A stretch of DNA of 64,000 nt from Phycisphaerae bacterium (GCA_014192545.1 BJHL01000003.1:124001-188000); one strand, 5' to 3'. Counted from the first letter of the stretch, positions 11,099 through 19,809 are shown. Numbers and translations are program-made. The notes: a model not told the origin generated them from the letters alone.

Positions 11099-11111
11099 GG
11101 GGGGGGAAGGC

Positions 11112-11139
11112 ACTAGGGACTAGGGACTGGGCACTAGGG
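11112..11139. repeat. four tandem 7-base units upstream of flhA
   Basis: ACTAGGG, ACTAGGG, ACTGGGC and ACTAGGG follow each other directly (11112-11139) just upstream of the flhA start. This is a short slippage-type repeat in the 92-base flhB-flhA gap. No function is evident. Confidence 0.6.
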
Positions 11140-11190
11140 TGAAAAGTCGCAGTGAAATTTTGTTCGCTTTTGTGGGTGGAGATTTCCTAA

Positions 11191-12252
11191 TTACGCAGCT
11201 TCCTTTTCGAGGCGGTAGACGTATGCGAGGACTTCGGCGACGGCTTGGTAGAGTTCTTCGCTGATTTCTTGGCCGACTTCGACTTGGGCGTACAACGCGC
11301 GGGCGAGGGGTGGGCGTTCGATGATGGGGACTTTGTGGATCATGGCAACCTGGCGGATGCGCAGGGCCATGTGATCGACACCTTTCGCGACGACGCGCGG
11401 TGCGGCCATGGAGCCTTGGTCGTATTGCAATGCGACGGAGAAGTGCGTGGGATTGGTGACGACGACGCTCGCGCCGGGAACTGTTTTGTTGACTTGCTGC
11501 ATCGCGATTTGACGCATCATGCGGAGGCGACGACCCTTGATTTGCGGATCACCATCCATGCTGCGGCGTTCATCTTGCACTTCTTGCTTGGTCATTTTAA
11601 GTTCTTGGGTGTGTTGCCACTTTTGGAACATGAAATCGAGCAAGCCCATGGCGAGCAGTAGTGCGAGAAGCCAGATGACAAGATGCAGCAACAGTTCGCC
11701 GAAAATAACGACCATGGCTCTGACATCGAGGATCGGCAGCATCGCGACTTCTTCAAGGCAGCGAGAGAGATACGAGAAGCCGACGATGCACACGATGGCA
11801 AGTTTGACGATGTTGAGACCCGAACGCACCATGTTTTTGCGGCCGTAGAGATTTTGCAGGCCTTGGATCGGGTTCAAGCGATCAAACTTTGGTTCGAGTG
11901 ATTTGGTTGTGAAGACGACGCCGAATTGTGCGATGTTCCCGATGATGGCCACAACGAGCATGATCGCGAGGATGGGCAAGATCGAGAGAATACTTTGCAT
12001 CGCTACTTCACGCACGATCTGCATGAGTTCGCCCGCGTTGATGCTGAGCGAACCGGAGCCCAAGCCGCGGCGGAGCATTTCCATCCAGCCGCGTGTGAGG
12101 AAACCGCCGAGCACGACGATGACGACGACGGCGCCGATGAGATCGATCGCGGCTGCGAGGTCTTGACTCTTGGCAATTTGACCACGCTCGCGGGCCTCTT
12201 CAAGCCGCTTGGGTGATGGAAGCTCGGATTTCTCGCCCATGTCTTCAGCCAT
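11191..12252 (-). CDS. flhB: flagellar biosynthesis protein FlhB
   Basis: A 353-residue export-switch protein. It begins MAEDMGEKSELPSPKRLEEAR, the conserved amphipathic N-terminus that includes the SPKRLEEARERGQIAKSQDL pattern. Four membrane helices lie within about 30-210, then the cytosolic part with the autocleavage site NPTH in VVVTNPTHFSVALQY (about 267-281). Cleavage at Asn-Pro normally goes with the change from rod/hook to filament export. It lies 3 bases after the fliR stop, so the pair is tightly coupled. Confidence 0.97.
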   Translation of the reverse strand: MAEDMGEKSELPSPKRLEEARERGQIAKSQDLAAAIDLIGAVVVIVVLGGFLTRGWMEMLRRGLGSGSLSINAGELMQIVREVAMQSILSILPILAIMLVVAIIGNIAQFGVVFTTKSLEPKFDRLNPIQGLQNLYGRKNMVRSGLNIVKLAIVCIVGFSYLSRCLEEVAMLPILDVRAMVVIFGELLLHLVIWLLALLLAMGLLDFMFQKWQHTQELKMTKQEVQDERRSMDGDPQIKGRRLRMMRQIAMQQVNKTVPGASVVVTNPTHFSVALQYDQGSMAAPRVVAKGVDHMALRIRQVAMIHKVPIIERPPLARALYAQVEVGQEISEELYQAVAEVLAYVYRLEKEAA

Positions 12253-12255
12253 GAG

Positions 12256-13080
12256 TTACCGCGTCGCGGCCTCCTTGAGCATGCTGGCGTTGGCGTCGGG
12301 CATCCAGACGGTGGCCATGTTGATGGCGTGATTGATCGCATCGCCCACAGGCTCGCGAATGGCGTAGATGCCCCAGGCGAGCATGGCGATACCTGCGAGA
12401 GCTTGGAGAGCGAAGCCGACGCTCATGACATTGAGTTGAGGGATGGTTTTGCCGAGTACGCCGAAGACGGCGATCATGAGAAAGACGATGGCGACGACTG
12501 GTGCAGCGACGCGCAGCGCGAGTTCGAAACCGGCGGAAAGGACGCCGAGAAAGAGTTCGAAGGGCTGCTGCGCGTTCATGAATGCGCCGAGGTGGACGTG
12601 GGCGAAACTCTCGACAACGCCGCGGAACATCATGTTGATGCCGCCTATGCCGATGAAAATCGACATGCCGACGTAGAAGAGCAGTTGACCCATGAGATCG
12701 CTTTCGGTGTCCATTTCCGGGCTGTAAATGCGTGCGAGGCCCATGCCCATGGTGGTGCCGACGAGGACGCCGGCGAGTTCGAGCATGAGGAGCGGGATGG
12801 CGGCGATGGCGCCGATGACGAAACCGATGATGAGTTCGCCAGCAACGAACGGGATGAGGCCGAAGATGTCGGTGTGGGGCGCGGGACCGGCGTGCGAAAC
12901 GGCCATGGGATAGACAGCGGCGGCGAACATCGCGGCGATGAGGGCCTTGAAGCGCATCGGGATGACGACGCTGCTGATGATGGGTGTTGTGAGAAAAATG
13001 CCGGTGACGCGAAAGAGCACGAGCGTCCAGGTGTACGCGTGGTCGACAATGGGCTGGAGATTGGGGACGACATCGGACAT
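12256..13080 (-). CDS. fliR: flagellar biosynthetic protein FliR
   Basis: A 274-residue polytopic membrane protein of the FliR/SpaR export-gate family. It starts with ATG 13080. Conserved text includes FRVTGIFLTTPIISSVVIPMRFKALIA (25-51), FVAGELIIGFVIGAIA and the family loop GLARIYSPEMDTESDLMGQ (about 115-133). FliR, with FliP and FliQ, forms the helical core of the export channel. The order fliP-fliQ-fliR-flhB-flhA is the standard one. A 39-base gap separates it from fliQ. Confidence 0.95.
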   Translation of the reverse strand: MSDVVPNLQPIVDHAYTWTLVLFRVTGIFLTTPIISSVVIPMRFKALIAAMFAAAVYPMAVSHAGPAPHTDIFGLIPFVAGELIIGFVIGAIAAIPLLMLELAGVLVGTTMGMGLARIYSPEMDTESDLMGQLLFYVGMSIFIGIGGINMMFRGVVESFAHVHLGAFMNAQQPFELFLGVLSAGFELALRVAAPVVAIVFLMIAVFGVLGKTIPQLNVMSVGFALQALAGIAMLAWGIYAIREPVGDAINHAINMATVWMPDANASMLKEAATR

Positions 13081-13119
13081 GGGCTACGGCAAATCACTTT
13101 GAATTGCAGAATGATGCGG

Positions 13120-13380
13120 CTAATTTGAGAGTTTGAAGAGCTCGGACGCGTATTCGCTCAAACGAATGGCAATCCACGGAATGAGCACGACGGCGGCAAG
13201 AATCATGACGACGATTTTGGGAACGAAGCTCAGCGTTTGATCCTGAATGCTGGTGACGGATTGCAGCAGGCTGATGATGAAACCGACGATGATGCCGGCA
13301 AGAAGAATGGGCGCGGCGATCTTGAGCGTGATGATCAACGCTTGCCGAACCATCTCAACTCCGGATGCATCGTCAAGCAC
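13120..13380 (-). CDS. fliQ: flagellar biosynthetic protein FliQ
   Basis: An 86-residue protein with two helical hairpin segments (ALIITLKIAAPILLAGIIVG and VPKIVVMILAAVVLIPWIA) around the conserved QSVTSIQDQTLSFVPK. It is a core export-gate subunit. The start is GTG at 13380, supported by AGGAGG five bases upstream, inside the end of fliP; the two genes overlap by 8 bases, which fits coupled translation. Confidence 0.96.
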   Translation of the reverse strand: MLDDASGVEMVRQALIITLKIAAPILLAGIIVGFIISLLQSVTSIQDQTLSFVPKIVVMILAAVVLIPWIAIRLSEYASELFKLSN

Positions 13381-14413
13381 GCAAGCCTCCTGACATCACG
13401 CATTGCTTCATGCTTGCGAGCAGGTGCATGCCTTCGGGCGCACATGCGTACATCACTTCGGGCGTTGGCAACAAGAGCAATGCTTGCTCGCCCAATGCTG
13501 GCTGAGCGAAGCTGCTGAGCAAGCCACCCACAACGAGTGTCCAACCATCAACAAGCACGAAAAGCAGCAATTTGAAGGGCAAACTGATGAGAACCGGCGG
13601 CAGCATCATCATGCCCATGGCGATAAGCATCGTGCTGATGACCATGTCGATGACGAGGAATGGGAGGTAGATGCGAAAGCCCATCATGAACGCGGTTTTA
13701 AGTTCGCTGAGCATGTACGCTGGTACGAGGCTGATCATGTCAACATTGCTGCGCGTGAGTTTTTCGGGTTGCGAGACGTCCACGCCGCGATACTCGAGCA
13801 CCATGTAGAGGCTGCTCCAGTTGCCGGTTGCTTCGATTTGTGCGAACATGAAGTCTCGCACGGGCTGCTTGCCTTTGGTCCACAAGTCTTCGTAGTTAGT
13901 GATTGCTCCTGCGCGGTAAGGTTTGATTGCTTCGTTGTTGATGCGATCGAGCGTTGGCGTCATGACAAGGAGCGTCATGAAGAGTGCGAGTGCGGTGATG
14001 ACTTGCGGCGGCGGCACGCTTTGAGCACCAATTGCTTGGCGCAGCAAGCCCAGCACGATCAAGATGCGCACGAAACACGTGCACATGAGCATGATCGACG
14101 GCGCGAGTGATATGACCGTCAAGACGATCAGGATGTTGAGTGCGGTTGAGAGGCCGCTGGTTTGCTGGCCGCTGTTTGAGCGAGGGAGAACCGCGCCAGC
14201 ACTGTCGATGATCGCAAGCGGATTGAGGTCTTGCGTTTGCGATGCCTGCAGCAACTGATCGATGCCCGGGCGAGTGTCTTGCGTTGAGACTTGCCGGGTT
14301 GGCGTAGTAACGCCTGGGAGCGGTGGGCCAAGTTGCGACTGCGCGAGTGCCGTGCTTGCCGATACGAGAGCGATCGCCGTCGCAGCGACGAATTTGTGGT
14401 TGCGTTGTTTCAC
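13373..14413 (-). CDS. fliP: flagellar biosynthetic protein FliP with extended N-terminus
   Basis: A 346-residue export-gate protein; the usual length is about 245. Residues 1-25 look like a cleavable signal peptide ending ALAQ, followed by an approximately 65-residue low-complexity periplasmic stretch. Then comes the FliP core: LNILIVLTVISLAPSIMLMCTCFVRI, GLLRQAIGAQSVPPPQVI, ALALFMTLLVM, and later SELKTAFMMGFRIYLPFLVIDMVIS and GMMMLPPVLISLPFKLLLFVLVDGW. GTG 14413 overlaps the fliO stop (GTGA) with GGAGG upstream, so the start is well supported. FliP pentamers nucleate the export gate. Confidence 0.96.
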   Translation of the reverse strand: MKQRNHKFVAATAIALVSASTALAQSQLGPPLPGVTTPTRQVSTQDTRPGIDQLLQASQTQDLNPLAIIDSAGAVLPRSNSGQQTSGLSTALNILIVLTVISLAPSIMLMCTCFVRILIVLGLLRQAIGAQSVPPPQVITALALFMTLLVMTPTLDRINNEAIKPYRAGAITNYEDLWTKGKQPVRDFMFAQIEATGNWSSLYMVLEYRGVDVSQPEKLTRSNVDMISLVPAYMLSELKTAFMMGFRIYLPFLVIDMVISTMLIAMGMMMLPPVLISLPFKLLLFVLVDGWTLVVGGLLSSFAQPALGEQALLLLPTPEVMYACAPEGMHLLASMKQCVMSGGLRA

Positions 14414-15279
14414 GCCGCACCTCCGGCGCGGCGCGAAGATGATTGCATGGCTGCGAGTCGCTGGCGAATTGCCGCGGCGGTTTGCTTGGGAGACTTGGGA
14501 TCGGCGTTGGATGCGTCGCTTGCGACAACATCAAGGCGTGCGCCGGGAGCGGAAAATGGCTTGATTTGCGGCCGAATTGCGTAAGGATTGCGATCTGCCG
14601 GTTTGTCGAACTCTGTGTCTTCAGTCGCGAGCATTTTCTGAAACTTGACTGCGAGTGACGCTTGTTCTTCGCCGCGCGTCTTGATGAGGATGGACGCGAC
14701 ATCGCTTGCGTCAGCAAGTTCGCAGAGCGTGGCAAGGGTTGCGCCGCCGCGCCAGCCCTTGTTGGCGGTTTGCGAGACGAGCAAGACGCGACGATCAAAC
14801 TTGATTACGACGAGTTGTGTGCCGGTCGTTACGGGATAGCGAGCGAGGATTTCGAGTACGCCTTGCGGGGCCTTCGCGGCGGGGGCGAGTGCAGCGAACA
14901 AGCCGCCTGAACGTTTGCCAGCGAACTTGACGATGGCAGCGACGACAGCGATGAGCGCGAGGACTGCCGCGAGCGCGATGATCGTGCGAAAGTACGAACT
15001 GGCGGAAGTAACGGGCTCGACGACTTGCTGGGATTCGGACGCGGATTGTTTCGAAGCGGTTCTGCCTCCGAGCGGCCGATTTTCGTGATCTGTGGCGGAC
15101 GACAGGACCGGTGAAGCCTGCTGCGTCGACTGCGGCTGCTTGGCCGCGACACGCAGGGATTCAGGCAGCGGCGCGGGCGACTGGGCGAATGATGGCGAGA
15201 CGACCGCAGCGCAGGCGACGACCGCGAACAAGACTCTTGCATGCAGCCCGCCAGTCATTTTTTTCGCCGCGTGCGTCAC
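14410..15279 (-). CDS. fliO: flagellar biosynthetic protein FliO
   Basis: A 289-residue protein with a signal-like N-terminus (LFAVVACAAVVSPSFAQS), a long Pro/Ser/Gln-rich linker, a membrane helix (TIIALAAVLALIAVVAAIVKFAG, about 95-117) and a FliO-type cytosolic domain (LEILARYPVTTGTQLVVIKFDRRVLLVSQ). FliO assists FliP assembly. GTG 15279 has GGAGGG about 6 bases upstream; ATG 15258 is an alternative. The C-terminal approximately 90 residues are variable and charged. It sits 19 bases after fliN and overlaps fliP, as expected in this gene order. Confidence 0.9.
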   Translation of the reverse strand: MTHAAKKMTGGLHARVLFAVVACAAVVSPSFAQSPAPLPESLRVAAKQPQSTQQASPVLSSATDHENRPLGGRTASKQSASESQQVVEPVTSASSYFRTIIALAAVLALIAVVAAIVKFAGKRSGGLFAALAPAAKAPQGVLEILARYPVTTGTQLVVIKFDRRVLLVSQTANKGWRGGATLATLCELADASDVASILIKTRGEEQASLAVKFQKMLATEDTEFDKPADRNPYAIRPQIKPFSAPGARLDVVASDASNADPKSPKQTAAAIRQRLAAMQSSSRRAGGAA

Positions 15280-15298
15280 CCTTTACCCTCCTTGGTGA

Positions 15299-15892
15299 TC
15301 ACTTGTTCTCAGCCGCTACGTCTTGCAGCGGGGCCAGAATTTCGTTGATGCGAACGCAGAAATTGTCGTTGAGCACGAGCACTTCGCCGCGTGCGACGTG
15401 ACGCTCATTGACGTAAACGTCAACGGGATCGCCTGCAAGTTTGTCGAGTTCGACGACCGCACCTTCGCTAAGGCGCAAGACATCCTCAACGAGCATGCGC
15501 GTGCGACCGAGTTCGATCTTCACGTTGAGATTGACGTTGCTGAGCAGTTCGAGTGCGTGGACCTGCGATGACGACAATTCGCCCGCGAAACTGGGCAAAT
15601 CGAGCGGTTTGGCGTTGGGTGGCGGAGGCTTGGGGGCGGCTTGCGAACTGCCGCCAATTGGTGTGTTTTGCACCGGTGGGCCGCCATTCATAGCGGCAAG
15701 CATGGCGGCTTCTTCGGGCGTGGGCTCGCCGTCGCCAGCACCTTCGTCCGTGGCGGCAACATCGCTCATCAAGTTGTTGAGATCGCCAAGCTGCGAAATC
15801 GCGTCCTGCGCGGCTTTGAGCACTGCGTCTTCGGCACTGGTTGGCTTCGGCGCGTTGGCTGCGCCGGAATCTTGCGTGACATCGTCGGCCAT
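15299..15892 (-). CDS. fliN: flagellar motor switch protein FliN
   Basis: A 197-residue C-ring protein. The N-terminal half is acidic and low-complexity (about 1-105). The C-terminal SpoA domain is clear (about 108-190): [40 protein letters not shown] and [24 protein letters not shown] lies 7-8 bases before ATG 15892. FliN normally pairs with FliM in the C-ring. No fliM is present in this cluster, and the 190 bases upstream toward fliL hold no coding signal. Confidence 0.95.
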   Translation of the reverse strand: MADDVTQDSGAANAPKPTSAEDAVLKAAQDAISQLGDLNNLMSDVAATDEGAGDGEPTPEEAAMLAAMNGGPPVQNTPIGGSSQAAPKPPPPNAKPLDLPSFAGELSSSQVHALELLSNVNLNVKIELGRTRMLVEDVLRLSEGAVVELDKLAGDPVDVYVNERHVARGEVLVLNDNFCVRINEILAPLQDVAAENK

Positions 15893-15908
15893 CCGTGGCC
15901 TCCTTTCA

Positions 15909-15925
15909 CTCGCGCTCCGCGCGAG
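15909..15925. other. small hairpin upstream of fliN
   Basis: CTCGCGC / GCGCGAG forms a perfect 7-base stem with a TCC loop, immediately upstream of the fliN ribosome site (15895-15903) in the fliL-fliN gap (15893-16082). The rest of the gap shows no gene. It could be a processing or translation-control structure or chance in GC-rich DNA. Confidence 0.4.
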
Positions 15926-16082
15926 GCAACCACAGCTGCATGTACACGCACCTGTTTCGCAGTTGAGTTTTTCGGTTCGATGCGGGGTGTCTCAGGAAAA
16001 ATCGTGTCGATGTTGCGCGGCGTGCGCATGAAGCGTCCGTTTGCGTGCGATTTGTGCGCGGTTTGCTTCCGTTTGGATGTTG

Positions 16083-16637
16083 TTATTCTGCCGGGAAGCC
16101 CTTGCACTTGGGGATGATGATCCGTATGACCCGCGGCTTTTCGTCGCTGTCGTGTTCGATAACTTCGTTGAGGTACGCCATGATCTGGCGGTTGACGGTT
16201 TCGAGGCCTGGCTCGAGCAGTTGGTTGTGCGGGGCACGGCGGAAGATGAGTGCGACGCCTTCCTTCACCTCGGCGGCTCGCTGTTTGAGCGTGTTGGTGA
16301 CGAATTCCTCATCCTTCTTACGCACTTTCAGCACGATTGACGCGTCCCAGATGTAAGCCCGGCCGCTTTGCATGTTCTGGAAGCGATCTTCGAGCAGCGG
16401 GATTTCGACCGACGCTTCGTGATCTTCGTCGTGTCCGTCCTTCTTCTGAACGTCGGCGGCGACGGGCTTGGGGCCAGTTGCACCGGCGACAAAGTAGACA
16501 ACAGCGCCTTCGGCGATCATGATGCCGGCGACGATGCCGATGAGTTTGACGTTGAGTCCGCCCTTCTTTGGCGCAGCCTCGACGGCCTCTTTGGCGGCTT
16601 CAGGTGCGGGCGCTTTCTTTTCGGGCTTGTCAGACAT
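16083..16637 (-). CDS. fliL: flagellar basal body-associated protein FliL
   Basis: A 184-residue single-pass inner-membrane protein from ATG 16637; GTG at 16652 is also in frame. The N-terminal cytosolic stretch is lysine/alanine-rich, the membrane helix is LIGIVAGIMIAEGAVVYFVAG (about 32-52), and the periplasmic FliL domain follows with YIWDASIVLKVRKKDEEFV and a C-terminal VIRIIIPKCKGFPAE. FliL surrounds the stator and modulates torque. In many bacteria it is next to motA/motB and fliM; here it lies between a small membrane protein and fliN. Confidence 0.85.
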   Translation of the reverse strand: MSDKPEKKAPAPEAAKEAVEAAPKKGGLNVKLIGIVAGIMIAEGAVVYFVAGATGPKPVAADVQKKDGHDEDHEASVEIPLLEDRFQNMQSGRAYIWDASIVLKVRKKDEEFVTNTLKQRAAEVKEGVALIFRRAPHNQLLEPGLETVNRQIMAYLNEVIEHDSDEKPRVIRIIIPKCKGFPAE

Positions 16638-16741
16638 GTCAGACGACTCCACGCAATTGCTCGCCCGCGACGTGCGGACTCATGTCGTTTATCGACGTGC
16701 CGCGTGCGTGAATGCATGTGAAACGATGACGAAACGAAGAT

Positions 16742-16768
16742 CGGCGTGCAACGGTGCGTTGCACGCCG
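16742..16768 (-). terminator. strong hairpin between the small membrane protein gene and fliL
   Basis: CGGCGTGCAAC / GTTGCACGCCG is a perfect 11-base stem with a 5-base loop. On the minus strand it is followed by GATCTTCGTTTCG, only weakly T-rich, so it is a possible partial terminator or mRNA-processing structure inside the cluster. Confidence 0.4.
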
Positions 16769-16830
16769 GTCAGGGAGGGGATTGCGTGTATATCGATGCG
16801 TTCTCGGGCGTTTTCTTGCGGAATCGCGCG

Positions 16831-17244
16831 TTATGCGGCCTTGCGTGCAGGTTGCTGTTGCTGCGTGGGCTGAGCGAGTTTGTACGTTTCCGTTTCGAAC
16901 TCGCTGCGTGCGTCTTCGAGGTTCGCAGCAGCCGCTTTACCACGCTGAGCACTGACGATGGTGAACATACCCAGCAAGCCCGTGCCGCATGCGGCGAAGG
17001 CGGTCCAAGGATTGAGGAAGTTGCCGGGCAGAAGACCAGTCAGCATCGCGATGCTTCCCGCGAGTGCGAGCACGCCCAAGCCTGTGCGAGCAAGCTTCTC
17101 GTTGCCTTCAAAGAGTCTGCCGAAGATGCAGCGCTTCATGGAGATGACCTGTGCAAGCCAGAGACACGTGACCACCGACAAGACACTTCCTGCGAGCAGG
17201 AGTGCGATGAAGATGCCGTCGGAGAGTTGCGTGGTGGAGCTCAT
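16831..17244 (-). CDS. small membrane protein inside the flagellar cluster
   Basis: A 137-residue protein from ATG 17244 (MSSTTQLSDGIFIALLLAGS); a longer frame to 17277 exists. It has three hydrophobic helices (about 11-33, 55-72 and 80-98) and a Gln/Ala-rich cytosolic tail (ARSEFETETYKLAQPTQQQQ). I recognise no family. It is not MotA, because it lacks MotA's length and conserved prolines. It occupies the place between flgE and fliL where motA/motB usually lie, so a role in the flagellum is a guess from position only. Confidence 0.65.
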   Translation of the reverse strand: MSSTTQLSDGIFIALLLAGSVLSVVTCLWLAQVISMKRCIFGRLFEGNEKLARTGLGVLALAGSIAMLTGLLPGNFLNPWTAFAACGTGLLGMFTIVSAQRGKAAAANLEDARSEFETETYKLAQPTQQQQPARKAA

Positions 17245-17365
17245 ATCGGTTTCTTCGGGGCGATAACGGCGGCACATGAGCGATGCTTGCGGATTTGACG
17301 AAAGTCGCTCGCACCGGCAGCGACGAATCGAATGCGGATGGCCTGCAGGAGGCCACGATCGTCGT

Positions 17366-19123
17366 TTACCGGCCCAAAACCAACAATTGCTGCATCAGTT
17401 CGTCCGCCGTTCGGATGACGCGACTGTTCGCGGAGTAGCCCGTGCTGGTCAGAATCATCTTGATGAACTCTTCACCGAGGTCAACGTTGGAGAGTTCGAG
17501 CGCGCCGCCGGTGACAAAGCCGGCGCCGAGTTGGCCTGGCGTTGTGATGACTGGTGAACCGGAGTTGGCACCGATGCGGAAGAGATTGCCGCCTTCGTCG
17601 ACCAGGCCTTCGGTGTTGGTGAACGTTGCGACGGCAACTTGTCCGAGCGTGCGGATGAGACCATTGCTGAAACTGCCTTCGATAGTGCCATCGACGCCAA
17701 CGGCGTAGTTGGTCAGCGTGCCAATGGGCGCACCGTCTCGAAAGGTGATGGCGATTTCGCTGGTGGTGTCGGTCAAACTGCTGAGCGTGTCGTTGCCGCC
17801 GCCAAACTCGAATTCGAAGGTGAGGGGAGTGACTGCGCCGCTGTTGTCACGATTGACGGTGACTGTCGCAGGTGTACGCGTGATGAGCCGACCTTCGTTG
17901 TCGAAGTTGATGGTGCCGGTACTCACGGCGAGTCCGGTTGTGGCGTTGTCGCCACTTTCGACGTAGTAGCGCCAGGTTGTGCCGGCATCGCTGCGACTTT
18001 CGATGGTCATCGTGACGTCGATTTCAACCGGAGTTCCCAGCGAGTCGTACGCGATGAATGCGGTGCGTTTACTTTCACCATCGGCACTCGCTGTCTTGTT
18101 GGGCGTGAATGGATTGCGTGCGATTGTGCCGTCAGGATTGACGAGTCGCGCGTCGGCGACTTGGATTTGCAGATCGTTGCTTGTTCCTGCGTTGCTGATA
18201 ACGTTGATGAAACCGGTCGTTGGATTGAGCGTGACGCCTGGTGTTCCACCGTCGGGGTTGTTGCCGACGGTTGTGTTGATGCCAAGCGACTGTTGCATGA
18301 ACGTCATGAGGTCTTGCACGGTTGTGGCAGCGGTGATATCGAGCGATGCTGCGGGAAGCAGTCGCGTGCCCTTCGAGACGTTGCGAAGTTCAAACTTCTG
18401 TCCAGCAGCAAACCATGGCGCACCGGTGCCGGGCTGGCCTGGATCTTCGACATCGATGAGACGCGTTGTTGACTCGATTGCATTGCCAGAAGCCGGCGGC
18501 GGCGTAGCACCAGCGACAGCGCGGAAGCCGAGTACATCGCTACCACCAAGCGCGATGCGCGAACCGCCTGTTGGCAAGGGTCCATTTGCGTTGAGATTGC
18601 CGCCGATGCGTGCGGTTTGTGTTGCCTGCGCGATCGTGAGTTGACCGGTTGGAATTTCAAGGGGCTGGAGAATACCAGGAATGATGTTGAATTCTTCGTC
18701 GACGCCGTAACCCAGCACGCGGTTGCCGGAGATGTCGGTGAGTTCGTTGACGGCATTTTGACGGAATGCACCCGCTCGCGTGTAGTACTGCGTGTCGCCG
18801 CGTTGTACAACGAAGAAGCCCTGACCGTCGATCGCGAGGTCGCGACTATCGCCGGATGCACTGATTGTGCCGCCGGTCATGTTGCGTTGTGTGCCGGAGA
18901 TGTTAACGCCCAAGCCTATCTGATATGGATTCGTACCGCCTGTCGTTTCGGCTGGCGCAGTGCCCGCGCGCATGTTGCGACTGAACATATTCGAGAACAT
19001 CAGACGACTGCTTTTGAATGCGGTGGTGTTGACATTCGCGATGTTGTTACCGATGACATCGAGATTACGGCTGTTGGCGTTGAGCCCAGAAAGACCGGTG
19101 AAAAGTGCGGTGGTACTTGCCAT
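17366..19123 (-). CDS. flgE: flagellar hook protein FlgE
   Basis: A 585-residue hook subunit. The N-terminal rod/hook motif is complete (ALFTGLSGLNANSRNLDVIGNNIANVNTTAFK, about 6-38), followed by the FlgE_D1-type segment RNMTGGTISASGDSRDLAIDGQGFFVV. The C-terminus ELSNVDLGEEFIKMILTSTGYSANSRVI matches the conserved FlgE/FlgG tail. It is longer than E. coli FlgE (402), with the insertion in the variable surface domain (about 190-450). No good ribosome site precedes ATG 19123, but a GG-N10-GC element ends 13 bases upstream. Confidence 0.95.
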   Translation of the reverse strand: MASTTALFTGLSGLNANSRNLDVIGNNIANVNTTAFKSSRLMFSNMFSRNMRAGTAPAETTGGTNPYQIGLGVNISGTQRNMTGGTISASGDSRDLAIDGQGFFVVQRGDTQYYTRAGAFRQNAVNELTDISGNRVLGYGVDEEFNIIPGILQPLEIPTGQLTIAQATQTARIGGNLNANGPLPTGGSRIALGGSDVLGFRAVAGATPPPASGNAIESTTRLIDVEDPGQPGTGAPWFAAGQKFELRNVSKGTRLLPAASLDITAATTVQDLMTFMQQSLGINTTVGNNPDGGTPGVTLNPTTGFINVISNAGTSNDLQIQVADARLVNPDGTIARNPFTPNKTASADGESKRTAFIAYDSLGTPVEIDVTMTIESRSDAGTTWRYYVESGDNATTGLAVSTGTINFDNEGRLITRTPATVTVNRDNSGAVTPLTFEFEFGGGNDTLSSLTDTTSEIAITFRDGAPIGTLTNYAVGVDGTIEGSFSNGLIRTLGQVAVATFTNTEGLVDEGGNLFRIGANSGSPVITTPGQLGAGFVTGGALELSNVDLGEEFIKMILTSTGYSANSRVIRTADELMQQLLVLGR

Positions 19124-19135
19124 GCGATTCTGTAC

Positions 19136-19150
19136 GCGAAGCGTGTGCCG
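19136..19150 (-). promoter_or_regulatory. possible sigma54-type promoter upstream of flgE
   Basis: On the minus strand CGGCAC-ACGCT-TCGC has the GG-N10-GC spacing of a -24/-12 promoter (consensus TGGCAC-N5-TTGC, 8 of 10 matched). The -12 C lies 13 bases before the flgE ATG, the same as at flgB. Transcription would begin at about the start codon, giving a nearly leaderless mRNA, which lowers confidence. Confidence 0.3.
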
Positions 19151-19302
19151 AAGTGAACGAACGCTCGATCAACTCGGCTGGACGGATGCGGTATTGAATC
19201 AGCGCAGCACCAAGTCACGCCTCGTCAAGTCATCGACGCAGCGGCGTATTTCTAAGCACGCATCAGATGTAGTCATCGCGCATACGTGTGAATCGCGGCG
19301 CT

Positions 19303-19809
19303 TCACGCAACCCGCGTGTCAGACTGCCGCGAGAGCGCATCAAGCAAGCTCGTGTTCATGGGTTGTTGCGATGACATGGCACTGGGTGGCTGAATTGTCC
19401 CTGTCGCGTCCTTTGCGTCCTTCGCTGCAACGGTCACGATCGCGTCGATGCCATCAACAACGCCTGTGCGATCAGCTTGAATCTCGCCAGTGACAGTGCG
19501 CGTCGGTACATCCATCGCAATCACTTTGCCATCGATCATGAATGCGCCGCGTGAAGAGCCGTGGGCCTCAGCCAGATCGGCCGCGGCACTCAAGCGGCCA
19601 AGTTGTTCGGGAGTTAACTCTACATTTGCACCATTGGCGACACGTACGGAGAGTCCGCTCTTCACTTCGCCAGCACGAGCCTGATTAAGCAGCGTTACGA
19701 AATCTAGCGAACCCAACGCGCTCGCGCCATGCCCGTTCGCGCTCGATGCATGGGCGTGCAACATGTTGCCGCCAAGTGCTCTGAGCATATCGGCTGATTG
19801 CGTGGTCAT
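19303..19809 (-). CDS. flagellar operon protein, TIGR02530-like
   Basis: A 168-residue protein between flgD and flgE. The central part (about 62-112: VELTPEQLGRLSAAADLAEA, then GAFMIDGKVIAMDVPTRTVTG) follows the pattern of the small TIGR02530 flagellar operon protein, which occupies the same flgD-flgE position in Firmicutes and spirochaetes: a helix beginning LTPEQL, then two strands with a V.NRTVITA-like end. The N-terminal 55 and C-terminal 50 residues are low-complexity extensions. Its molecular role is not established; a hook-assembly accessory function is the usual supposition. Confidence 0.65.
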   Translation of the reverse strand: MTTQSADMLRALGGNMLHAHASSANGHGASALGSLDFVTLLNQARAGEVKSGLSVRVANGANVELTPEQLGRLSAAADLAEAHGSSRGAFMIDGKVIAMDVPTRTVTGEIQADRTGVVDGIDAIVTVAAKDAKDATGTIQPPSAMSSQQPMNTSLLDALSRQSDTRVA

